NCBI GenBank assembly: GCA_036365455.1
Contig: JAWQUS010000017.1
Location: 1,922,001-1,986,000 of the forward strand
DNA length: 64,000 nt
Source: Macrosoma leucophasiata
Lineage: Eukaryota > Arthropoda > Insecta > Lepidoptera > Hedylidae
Direction of reading: 5' to 3'
Below the pieces are notes generated by a model that was given only the letters and a program-made list of their open reading frames with translations, did not search any database and had not been told where the DNA came from. Of the stretch, positions 48,526 to 64,000 are shown in pieces. Within the stretch, counting starts at the first letter, position 1. The number at the start of each line of letters is the position of its first letter. Position numbers and translations under genes: made by a program.

Positions 48526-48614
48526 CGCAAATGCAAATTTTCGATGAATTTGTCCGTTGTCAAATTGTCCAACAACACAAAGTCGGACACACCGACTTCT
48601 GGTTGAGTCGCCAT
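48526..48614 (-). CDS. Myo31DF: First coding exon of class I myosin, Myo31DF / myosin-ID type
   Basis: On the minus strand an ATG at 48614 opens MATQPEVGVSDFVLLDNL then TTDKFIENLHL plus two bases (CG, presumably Arg), followed by the strong donor GCG|GTGAGT at 48525-48521. The pattern GVxDFVLLD-x5-KFxxNL matches the extreme N-terminus of insect Myosin 31DF and vertebrate myosin-ID just before the motor domain; the other insect class I myosin, Myo61F, fits less well. A is at -3 of the ATG. Myosin-ID is an actin-based, membrane-binding motor, known in Drosophila for setting left-right asymmetry. Only 29 codons are present. The motor, IQ and tail exons must lie at lower coordinates and none is recognised here. 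Recognition is from family knowledge, not a search. Confidence 0.8.
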
Positions 48615-48939
48615 CGTTTTGAATGCACTTTTACCTTACACTAAAACTGTTCACACCGCTATGTGATTTCAAAGTTTATTCAATGATTGTCAACAAACCG
48701 TTAAAAATTAATTGCCATAAAACACAACCGTCTCTCACAGACTTTTCACGCAAACTGATTTTTTTTTAAATTTACATTGTCTATAGTGATGTACGATTTG
48801 TATAAGCAAAGCAGTTAAAACGATACATCGATGTTACAGAACAAATACTACGTCCTTACTAACAAGATTGCGATCAAGTTCTAATAGCATTCTAAATACG
48901 TTATCAGCTAAAACTGACTCTCCTATTTTGCTCCCGACC

Positions 48940-49740
48940 TTATCCCCGGCCCCGCGAGGCCGATGACATTCCGGTTATCACCAACCGAATGGAGTAGAGC
49001 GAAAGTTGCACCGCCCATAATCGCATATGTCTCATATGTCCCTCCGCAACGCCCTAAGCCGAGGCACGGACCCGCATGGGTCACCCTTAGGCAGTTGCGC
49101 TAACTTTTTTGCAAGGCTGGAGCGCCTTCTGCGCTCGCCGATTGCCCGGTGAAGTAGACTAGTGCCGTCTCGAGACAGGCCGCCTACATAAAGCAAGACC
49201 TAAAAAAAAAAAAAAAAATATCTCCTATTTTGAAACATTTTGTTAAGATCTTGATAAGACAGACTTGATGAATGTTTCATACTTAAATAATTACTAACAT
49301 AGTTTTAAGCATTTTGTAGTACTAACAAGTGAGCCTGAGTTGCATTAAATAAATAAAAAAAAATCATTTTAATTATAAATGAATAAAAAAATCGTTTAAA
49401 AGCGTAGTACTGAAAAACGAACAGTCACCTACTGTCATATGTCCAGCCACGCCCAGAACAGTTCGGTTTCCGGGCAGAACACAGCACGACCCTTCAGCTA
49501 TCCAGAATGTTGCATTCCAGACAAGTGCGCCCCGTTGCATCGTCAGGGTGGTCCGTTCCTTCTTGACCGATCAGCGTTTCAAAGTGGTAGTGGGAGGACA
49601 TGCTGTCCAGCGCGCGCCCGATAGGCGTAGACGTACTATAAGGAAGTTTCCGGCCTGCTACTCCGTATTCACCGATGACATACCCACAGCTGATGTTTCT
49701 GGGTTATCGAATAAATAACAACAACAATATTTTTGTGAAA
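48940..49740. repeat. GC-rich repeat pieces of unknown class
   Basis: 48940-49200 contains TGACATTCCGGTTATCACCA and ATTGCCCGGTGAAGTAGACT, the latter also at about 26168. Similar content in inverted arrangement is at 27938-28230. 49430-49740 ends in AATAACAACAACAAT, a retroelement-like tail. No protein motif was recognised. Confidence 0.4.
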
Positions 49741-50029
49741 ATACCTTGCTGCAGTGGCAGATTTAGGTCATCAGGGGCCCGGGGTGGCATTTGGCATTTG
49801 GAGGCCCAGTAGCCTGATGCACGAGCAATAAAAAATGTCATGTTGTAAAATTTCTCCCATATGATTGATGTGGTAGATAGATTCTAAAATACACAACAAG
49901 AATAAGGGAGGAGTAAGAACCCAAACGACGTTTCGCTCGGTAAGCTAAATGATTCCCAGTGACTAGTCAATCTTTTGAGGCCCCCAGAACCGGAGGCCCG
50001 TGGCGGACGGCGCCTCCCGTTGACCCTGG

Positions 50030-50095
50030 GTTTTTGTGTAGATGTCTATAGGCTGCAGTTATCACTAAACATCAATGTGAACTGCATGTTCGCAT
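50030..50095 (+). mobile_element. SINE-A fragment
   Basis: TTTTTGTGTAGATGTCTATA and TCAATGTGAACTGCATGTTC only. Confidence 0.5.
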
Positions 50096-50227
50096 TCCAT
50101 GTTTCAATTCAAGTATGTTCCGATACATCGATGTAACTCACATAATCATCAATTTATGATTATGAGAGCGGAAATATTAGTGCAACCCTATGAGTGTCAC
50201 AGTCGGTCAAAGTTGTAATTTTTTTTT

Positions 50228-50600
50228 AATAATTGTATTACGGCCACGGATTCAAGTTCTTAACAGCCAATCTTCAATTTTTTACTTAATTTCTTATGAT
50301 AATGAATATCCATATGGAAGATGACGATGATTGAATGCTTCCATGTGGAATATGATGAGATGGCTCCAGTAAAGTGATGGGGACTTTACTAGGAGATTTT
50401 ACGAAGTTTTGGAGCCAACATGAAAAAACACTTTTCACTTCATAATATCACTTTCCTACACCCGTGAACGTTATCGAATGTTTTATGATAAAATTTCCAC
50501 CATTTTTACACATAAAAACGCGACTATACACAAATTTAGAAAATAATATCACGCAGCGACATAGCTCCTTTCCGCGTTCCCGCCAAATTTCCTCAAAGTT
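50228..50600 (+). repeat. Repeat-J copy 1
   Basis: Contains TATCCATATGGAAGATGACG, GGCTCCAGTAAAGTGATGGG and TTCCGCGTTCCCGCCAAA. Matches 51272-51490 and, inverted, 61620-61975. Confidence 0.7.
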
Positions 50601-51271
50601 GTCATTGGATTGGATCATTCATTAAAAGGAGCAAATTGTAAAAGTGACAAAAACTAATTTGTTTTTGTTGTTCCGTGTAAAAACTAAACAGAAGGGGAGC
50701 GTATAGAGCGATAACTCAAGAATTTTTATTATGACTAGAGTGCTTTCTTCGTTTTAGACTTCGTTTAAGATAAACCACGTTTCATAATTATATAGACTGA
50801 TTTCACAATATTGTACATACCATTTATTTGTTGTAAGAAAAAAAACGCCATCGAATTAAGCTTACTTCTACGTGGCGATGTCCCGCCTACTGACCATTAA
50901 CGTTTTGTTCTGTCCTAAGAAATTCGGTGAAGGTGATCGACGGGACAACCGAGTGGAGCGAGAGTATTATATAAATACAGCTTAATCAAGAAGCTTGAAG
51001 GTAAAAATGGAGACCACACTTTAAATACCTATTTGAAGCAAACCTAAATATAGCTATCTCTCTCTCCGGGGGCAGGCCGTCTCTTTCTACGTTGGGTGTC
51101 CATAAAGTTACAATTTTCCTGGGACATGACTGTGATTTTTTTTAAGATGACAAAATGTTTTATTTTTCTTTTCGTTTGGCTAAGAGACAGCTATAGACTA
51201 TAACGCCATTGATCAAGTAATATTATAATTACATACAACTGCTCATTACATAAATCTCTAACATAGTGAAT

Positions 51272-51490
51272 GAATATATTTATGGAGGATGACGATGATG
51301 AGATGGTTCCATATGGAAGTTGATGGGATGTCCAGTGAACTAATGGGGAGTAGGACCTTCGTATGAAGTCTCGGAGGAGCACGAAAAAACACTTTACATT
51401 GCATTAAATCACTTTCTTACACCCGTGCATGCTATCTATTGCTTTATGATAAAAATCCCACAATTTTGACACATGAAACATAACTACACG
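51272..51490 (+). repeat. Repeat-J copy 2, shorter
   Basis: TATTTATGGAGGATGACGAT through TTGACACATGAAACATAACT. Confidence 0.65.
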
Positions 51491-51506
51491 TATATATATA
51501 TTTTTT

Positions 51507-51645
51507 AATGTAACGAAGGTGACAAACACGCAGCACGGATGTTTAGTGACGACTGTAGCCTATAGACACCTACACAAAAACCAGTGGTAAATATGCAGAT
51601 GCGTTGCCGGTTGAGGTTTAAGATGATCTGCCTCTGTGGTAGTTA
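51507..51645 (-). mobile_element. SINE-A copy, 5' truncated
   Basis: TTTTTTAATGTAACGAAGGT through ATGATCTGCCTCTGTGG. It immediately follows a Repeat-J copy. Confidence 0.65.
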
Positions 51646-52032
51646 AGGATTTCGAAGATCTCAGTTGAAACGAACATCCCCATTATAACAGTCCGTTAAA
51701 ACCTTCTTCTTTCTCGTAAGATGGCATTACTAAGGCCGGGTTTCCATAACTTACCAACATCCGTATTATTCCGTACGTATATTATTTAGGAACGGTTGAT
51801 TGTGAGAGTTAATGATGGATGAAATGTCAAATGATAACGGATAGTAAACTATGTAAGCCTACCTAAGTTGGTAATTTATTGAAACCGAGCATAGGAAAAG
51901 ATTGAAAATCTTGTCAATAATGAAGTATTTATCAATGAATCCCAAACTATAAGACGAAATGTCATTAATATTTGAATGCAGTAAAAAATCTGAATTTAAG
52001 AGTGTTTAACGAAGAATTGTGGTAAATCGCAA

Positions 52033-52208
52033 TATTTTTTTATGTAATGGAAGTGACAAGCAAGCATGCAGTTCACATTAATGTTAAGTGATGACTGCAG
52101 CATTTAGACACTTACACAAAGACCAAGGTCGAATTGCAGATGCGTTACCACCCCTGAAGCCTAAGGTGTATTGCCTCTGTGCCGGAAATTACGGAGCCGT
52201 ACATTAAA
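52033..52208 (-). mobile_element. SINE-A copy, 5' truncated
   Basis: ATTTTTTTATGTAATGGAAG to ACGGAGCCGTACATTA. Confidence 0.7.
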
Positions 52209-53400
52209 CTTGAAATAATTACACATTAAATCAAGGTATCATACTATGTGTAGATACTATAAGGGTGTGGCGATGATACAAATTGTCAACTAAACATTTC
52301 TATTTTATAGTTGATTATTCTTGCAGAAATGAATTCCACAGATAGCTACGAGTCTATGATTTTAAATTGAGCTTAAGGAAAATAGGGATAAAATAAAATG
52401 TACTTACAGCCATTATAATCATTTTATTAACAAAGTTTATAGTGGTTTACAATGTAATTTTAGATTTTAATGTATACATTAGCCTCTCAAGCAACGAGAA
52501 AATTAGGTATATACCCTTAAAAACTATATACCTACCCGAGCATAGTTTATTTAGTTTGAGTTTTAGTTTTAAAATAATATATATTAGTTCGTATTTTAAA
52601 AAAAGACGATTCTATAAAACATTCTCAATTATTTAAGTTTTATTGTCACTCCACTTCAACACTACTAATTACGATATGATAAAAACAAAGTTATTTTAAA
52701 TTGCATTAATTGCATTGCCATCAATGTAATTCTATGTAAAACTATTAGAAATTACTAAAGTTAACATTCATTAATATGTTTAAAACACTGACTTATAATT
52801 TTAGCAAGATATTAAGCGAAAATACAACAAGAATATGTCTACAGTGATTCGACATAAAAATTACGATTCAAACACTTGTTCACGTGAAATCATTGGTCAC
52901 TTCCTGGATGCCATAAGCTAGCACAACCTCCGACTATGCAATTATTTACCATTGCTACTAACTTTAACGAATTACAGTCGCAAACACATCGAAAACATAA
53001 AAAGTTCGCCCCCCCAAGAGGAGGATAGAGCTATGTAGGTATTTGACTCAAACTTTTGTTTGGAGTGTTGACTCCATTTTTACCTACAAGCTTCTTGAGC
53101 TTAATGGACGTAATGATTACTGCTTATTCTATACACAACATATTCGCCTTATTAATATGGTCACCCTAAGACAAGGACAGAACAACATCGAAGCATTCTT
53201 TTTCTAGAATACTAATCAGCATCCTAATAGTACATATTAGTTCCATGGCAATAACACAGAAAATTAAACATAAATAATCTCTTAACCTCATCTCTTGATT
53301 TACTTCTACAAGAGGCTAACTTTGGCCAAGAGAATGATTTGTGATTTAGAAGGATTTCAATTATCTGTGCATTTTAATAATTTTTCTTGCTATATTATCT

Positions 53401-53673
53401 ATGCGCCGCCATTTTCCTTGTTGTAGGCGCCTCAAATGTCATAATAATTTCAATTTTCTGAAAATTACATTTTCTTTAATTTTTACGTTAGTTTTCTCGT
53501 TTGATTTTGGCAACTTAATAATATTTGAGTGTTATTATCTTTTGTTCGCATGGAACCCCGCCGCTTCCGTCTGTGACATGCCTCCGAAACTCCAAGGATG
53601 TTTGATTGATGCGTTACAATGGATAGGAGATATCACCTTCGTAAAAGGTAGTCGACCGCCCACAGGTGTATGA
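53401..53673 (+). other. Upstream region / possible uORF of the FoxJ gene
   Basis: An open frame of 90 codons ends 96 bp before the FoxJ ATG. Its last part, MPPKLQGCLIDALQWIGDIT then FVKGSRPPTGV, looks moderately protein-like, but the frame ends in TGA and no splice donor joining it to exon 1 was found. It may be 5' UTR containing a short upstream ORF, or simply promoter-proximal sequence. I do not assign a product. Confidence 0.3.
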
Positions 53674-53769
53674 GGGTTCGTGCCACGATATTGTTTACGG
53701 AAGGGATAGGGGTGAGATGTGCAGTTGAAGTGGTGAGGTGTGGGTGTGTTATCGAGGGTGTATGGAACA

Positions 53770-60078
<6,309 letters not shown>

Positions 60079-61600
60079 CACCCAGTGGCGGCGCGCCTTT
60101 AACGCATGGCTACGGTTCTTTCCCGTCTCTGACGAAGATTAGTTGGATCGACGGCGGTCCGACTTCACGCGTTCGATCCGATCCGGACCGATCCGGATAT
60201 CGGATCGAGCCGGGTTTCTATATTCTACCGAAATCCGTACGTACCTGCCGGTTGAATTTGACAGTTTATATATGTGCGAAATGTCAAATGTGTGTCAAAT
60301 TTAACTGACAGTACGAATGATCCGTTTTTTTAGGACATAGGAACCGGGATATAACGTCCGACTTCCGTTTGGGGCGTGTTTCGTATACTAGTTGCGACCG
60401 ATGAAGTGTAATGGGTTTGTAAATTTTGTGTTTACACTTGGATGTGTGGTGTGGCATTAATATAAACGTTGAAATATTTCATTTTTTTAATCGGTTCTGA
60501 GACTGGGCCGGTATACTTGTAAGTTTTGCATTTGTTGTATAATGTCTTGAGACAAATTTCGTAAATTGATGGATTTATCTCATCATTTAGAATTTTGGGT
60601 GGTCAATAATTTCAGCTCCTAATTTTACTCAAAATAGGAAAGGACATACATCTTATGAATTATATTTTTAATAATTGTACGTAACTTAATTGTTATGACA
60701 TTCTTCAGTAAAACTCACAAGTGTCATTCTGGCCTAACATTAATAATGGATATCATATGAATAATGTCTTAGAAAGGCTTCCACACATATCTTATACATA
60801 CAGCGTGTTTTACAGCAGGAAATAATAATTATGGAGATGTTTCTACTTACTAAAGTCATCATTATTGCACAAGAAGCATGGACACGGATAATAAAGATTC
60901 TGTATTTACTCAGATAAATTATTTTGCCAATTACTTTACAGCGTGAATATTAAGACAAAAACAGCATCACTCTATTTACTTTGAAGACTTAATTTTGTTG
61001 CAACTTATTATGTTAACTTTGTTAACGCGATTCAGCTCGCGCATGTCGCTTGTAACTTAGGTCGTTCTGGTGCATTTCACTAGATGGCATTGACATCAAT
61101 TTAAAGCTTTTTGTACTAAAATACATATTTATGTAGAAATATGTATTTGAATTTAATTTCACCTTCGTAAAACACACTGTATCATCATTTTACTGAACAA
61201 AGATTTTAAATATAAGCTTTATCCACAAATTGTCATGTAACACCATTTTAAAAAGTAACTAGGAAAGAATGGTTCGAAATGTATGCTCCGGTCATATCTA
61301 TGAAGTTTTACACTTAGTGTTAATATTTAGGAATAGTAAATTTTATCGATATGACCTCTGCTAGAACGTTTCATATCGAATATACAACTATACACAATAT
61401 TATACATTTTTGTATGTAAATTTACTCTACAATCTGTCAACAGTAGAAATGAAAGTTTTCTATTGTATATACAAGAAAACGTGAAAGGCTAAAAAACAAA
61501 AAGATATCATGTTAAAGTTGGTACAGGCATCGGCAAATGTCCTATACATTATTAGATTTTTAGAGACGTTACAACTTAAGTCTCAGAAGTGGCAACTCAT
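60079..61600 (+). other. Probable 3' UTR and downstream flank of FoxJ
   Basis: No further coding frame is visible. An AATAAA-like word occurs near 60896 (TAATAAAG). About 100 bp after the stop the sequence has a short cluster of GATCCG and CGATCC words. The rest is AT-rich single-copy-looking DNA until the Repeat-J copy. The polyadenylation site cannot be fixed from sequence alone. Confidence 0.35.
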
Positions 61601-61619
61601 CATCATTTGACTGCATCTA

Positions 61620-61975
61620 AGGGTTTTGGCGGGAACGCGGGATAGACCCGTGTGGCATCGTGATATTATTTTCAAAACTTGTCTATAGTCGTGTTTTTAT
61701 GTGTAAGAAGGGCTTATTATCATAAAGCATTAAATTACATTCCCGGGTGGTGGAAAGTGATATTATGCAGTAAAAAGTGATTTTTCGTGTTGCCTCCAAA
61801 ACTTCGTAAAAACTCCTAATAAAGTTCCCATCACTTTACTGGAGCCATATCATCACATTCGATATGGAATCATCCTATCATCGTCATCTTCCATATGGAT
61901 ATTCATTATATTTAAGAATATAAAAATTACTTTGATTGGCTGCAAATTACTTGAATCCATGCCGTAAAATTTTTT
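61620..61975 (-). repeat. Repeat-J copy 3, downstream of FoxJ
   Basis: Inverted copy from TTTTGGCGGGAACGCGGGAT to GAATCCATGCCGTAAAATTT. Confidence 0.7.
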
Positions 61976-62007
61976 TTTTTTTTTAAATGTCTGCATCTGT
62001 TTAGTTG

Positions 62008-62092
62008 CATACAGGCTGCTGTAATCACTTAACATCTATGTGAACTGTGTGGTTGTTTGTCACCTTCATTACAAAAAAAAAAGGAAGTGTTG
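62008..62092 (+). mobile_element. SINE-A 3' fragment with poly-A
   Basis: AGGCTGCTGTAATCACTTAA followed by CACCTTCATTACAAAAAAAA. Confidence 0.65.
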
Positions 62093-62624
62093 CTATTTTG
62101 AAACGCTGTCGATTGGTTAATGTCTACCATCGCTAGTGTGATATATATGCATTAGTTAGATTGTTCAATCAATTCTCTCGCCAACTCTATTATGGATGTT
62201 TGCCGGCGTCTGTTACCAACAGTAGTCAGTAGTCTTTTTCGTACCCACATTATTGAATACATAGGGACGCCGATTACTTATACAAGGGAGTAATCACAAT
62301 AACATCACATTTGTGTGTTCAGCTATCGATAGCTAATAAGAAACGAAGTTACATTTACGTAAAAACTTTTTCTAAAAAAAAAAAAAGGGTAAAGACTCTA
62401 AACGACTAATCAAAAAACAATTAACATATCTGCCAAGTTAGTAATTTTATAGAGTATAGACGTAGTTACCTCTACTTAGGTGTAATTTAGTGGTGCGCGC
62501 GCACACGACGAGAAATAATTTTAATATACTATACTACGACATAACGTACAGACTTTATAGTGAACAGATAAAACTAGTATTCAAACAAGATTCTCTATTG
62601 AATTTGTCCAGAATATAAAAGTAC

Positions 62625-62905
62625 TTACTGGTGGTAGAGCTCCAGTGACGGAGCTCGCGGGCGTAGGCCCCACCGCATTACCTAATATACTTGCCGCTAA
62701 ATGGTAGTGTTCAGCACTATCGTGTTCCGGACAGGTGGTAATGTACGGCTCTGTAATTTCCGACACAGAGGCATAACACCTAATGCCTCAGCAGTGGCAG
62801 CGCATCTGCATTTTGACCTCTGGTCATTGTGTTCGTGTCTATAGGCTGCAGTCATCACTTAACATCAATGTGAACTGCATGCTTGTTTGCCACTTCCATT
62901 ACATA
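62625..62905 (+). mobile_element. SINE-A copy, near complete
   Basis: Head TTACTGGTGGTAGAGCTCCA, tail CCACTTCCATTACATAATAT. This is the best plus-strand example of the family. Confidence 0.85.
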
Positions 62906-64000
62906 ATATACATATATATAAATCGGTGCGCGCGGGCTCTTACTTGTTATGAAATATATTGTAATAAACGGACCATAGTGTATAACATAGAGTTGGTTCT
63001 TGGGAAGGTTGGTGTCGGATAGCACACGCGGGCGGTACATCGCCTGTTTCCTGCCTCATACACAGTACACACATGTCGGCGAGGGGTTTCCTTTTGTTCA
63101 ATTTTTACTGTACTAATGCCTTTATGCCAATTTTAATACTCTGCAAGCTACATGAATAAATGAAATTGATCTCAGTAATTACAAAATGTTGTGTTAAATC
63201 TAATTAACATATGAAATGTAGCGGATTGTAGCCGGGTTGCTCCACTTCACCATTTCAAGTCTCAGTGTATAATTGAGGCTGATTAATCTTACGTGAAACA
63301 TTTTTATGAACTATGCATTGTATATGAATATATTTTGTAGATTTTTCTTTCTTTTTGAATACTTTCATATTACTCGCTGACGCTGACACTTATTTTATAT
63401 TGTGTGAAAAATACGTCCTGTTCATTTATTTATTATTTTATGCAGTGCACGTTATCAATGAATTTAAAAAAATTATAGATTTTTCGAATATAATACTATG
63501 TTTATTGCATGCTTTAATAAATTAATGAAAATCTCTTAACATCAACATGACGTGTATTCATCGATTTGTGTTGACAAATTTTATAAAAGAACGTATTTTT
63601 TACACAATCTGAATAAAAACTGAAAAGGCCGCACAGTATTGGAGCCAGGTTACGCAGATCTCAGATTGACCAGTATATGATAACATATATAATATAATTT
63701 TAATATAAAACTTAAGTGTGCTCGTAACTTTATTTTAACATTGTAAACAGTTGGCGTTCGTTTGACGCGTTTAGTTAGTTATTGATTATTATTATTATAT
63801 AAATATATGAATTAGTTTGTACGAATTTATAGTTTAAAAATAATAATAAATGTAAACACAATAAAAAATAAATGTATTGATAAAAAGTAAATATATAAAG
63901 TCGCACGTATATACGTAAATATGCTTTTTAGATTGTAATATTAATTCGGCCTATTTTCAGTTGGCTTGCCTATTTTATTTTCTAACGATACGTTATCTGT
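62906..64000. other. No gene seen to window end
   Basis: AT-rich sequence with no recognised repeat beyond the SINE-A at its start. Confidence 0.5.

Larger units (their letters stand above)
48615..53400. other. Divergent intergenic region between Myo31DF exon 1 and FoxJ
   Basis: This region must contain the Myo31DF 5' end close to 48615. Otherwise it holds a GC-rich repeat piece (48.94-49.2 kb), an unclassified repeat with an AAC-rich tail (49.43-49.74 kb), two Repeat-J copies and SINE-A fragments. No TATA box or other core promoter element was convincing. Confidence 0.5.

Noticed and set aside
49439..49624. 61-codon Cys-rich frame
   Set aside because: Lies in an unclassified repeat with a retroelement-like tail; no family recognised.

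Overview
This 64 kb window looks like nuclear DNA of a moth or butterfly (Lepidoptera). It is AT-rich, has GT-AG introns, carries parts of two insect-type genes, and is otherwise packed with transposable elements: tRNA-related SINEs, jockey-like and RTE-like LINE pieces, a Penelope-like retroelement, hAT-type and other MITEs, and repeats ending in CTAG. No bacterial operon, CRISPR array or intact rRNA gene is visible. Most open reading frames are chance frames or readings through repeats.

Two host genes can be supported. (1) On the minus strand, 48526-48614 is the first coding exon of a class I unconventional myosin of the Myo31DF / myosin-ID type. No further exon is recognisable down to base 1, so its first intron is probably at least 48 kb. 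(2) On the plus strand, 53770-60078 is a six-exon forkhead transcription factor of the FoxJ2/3 type: N-terminal EWLP motif, forkhead domain split over exons 1-3, a Pro/Ala/Thr-rich C-terminus. The last splice site is uncertain. The two genes are divergent, with start codons about 5.2 kb apart.

Layout. 1-5.4 kb: LINE tails, a foldback element with tRNA-like arms, an 8 x 38 bp tandem array, a 7-bp-TSD MITE and a SINE nested in a LINE tail. 5.4-11 kb: sparse DNA, then a 1.15 kb hAT-type element carrying about 870 bp of extra sequence. 11-22 kb: SINEs, hAT MITEs, foldbacks and a 138 bp hairpin MITE. 22-25 kb: two LINE fragments and a tRNA-derived SINE. 25-36 kb: further repeats, a 99-bp-arm palindrome, and a four-level nest at 32.7-35.1 kb. 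36.3-37.8 kb: Penelope-like element with 114 bp inverted repeats. 38-48 kb: mixed repeats and a 2 x 261 bp tandem duplication. 48.5-60 kb: the two genes, the FoxJ introns being heavily colonised. 60-64 kb: probable 3' UTR, then repeats.

Family names SINE-A, SINE-B, SINE-E, MITE-D, MITE-G and Repeat-C/J/K/Q are my own labels for families defined by comparing copies within this window. All comparisons were made by eye; no database search was possible.
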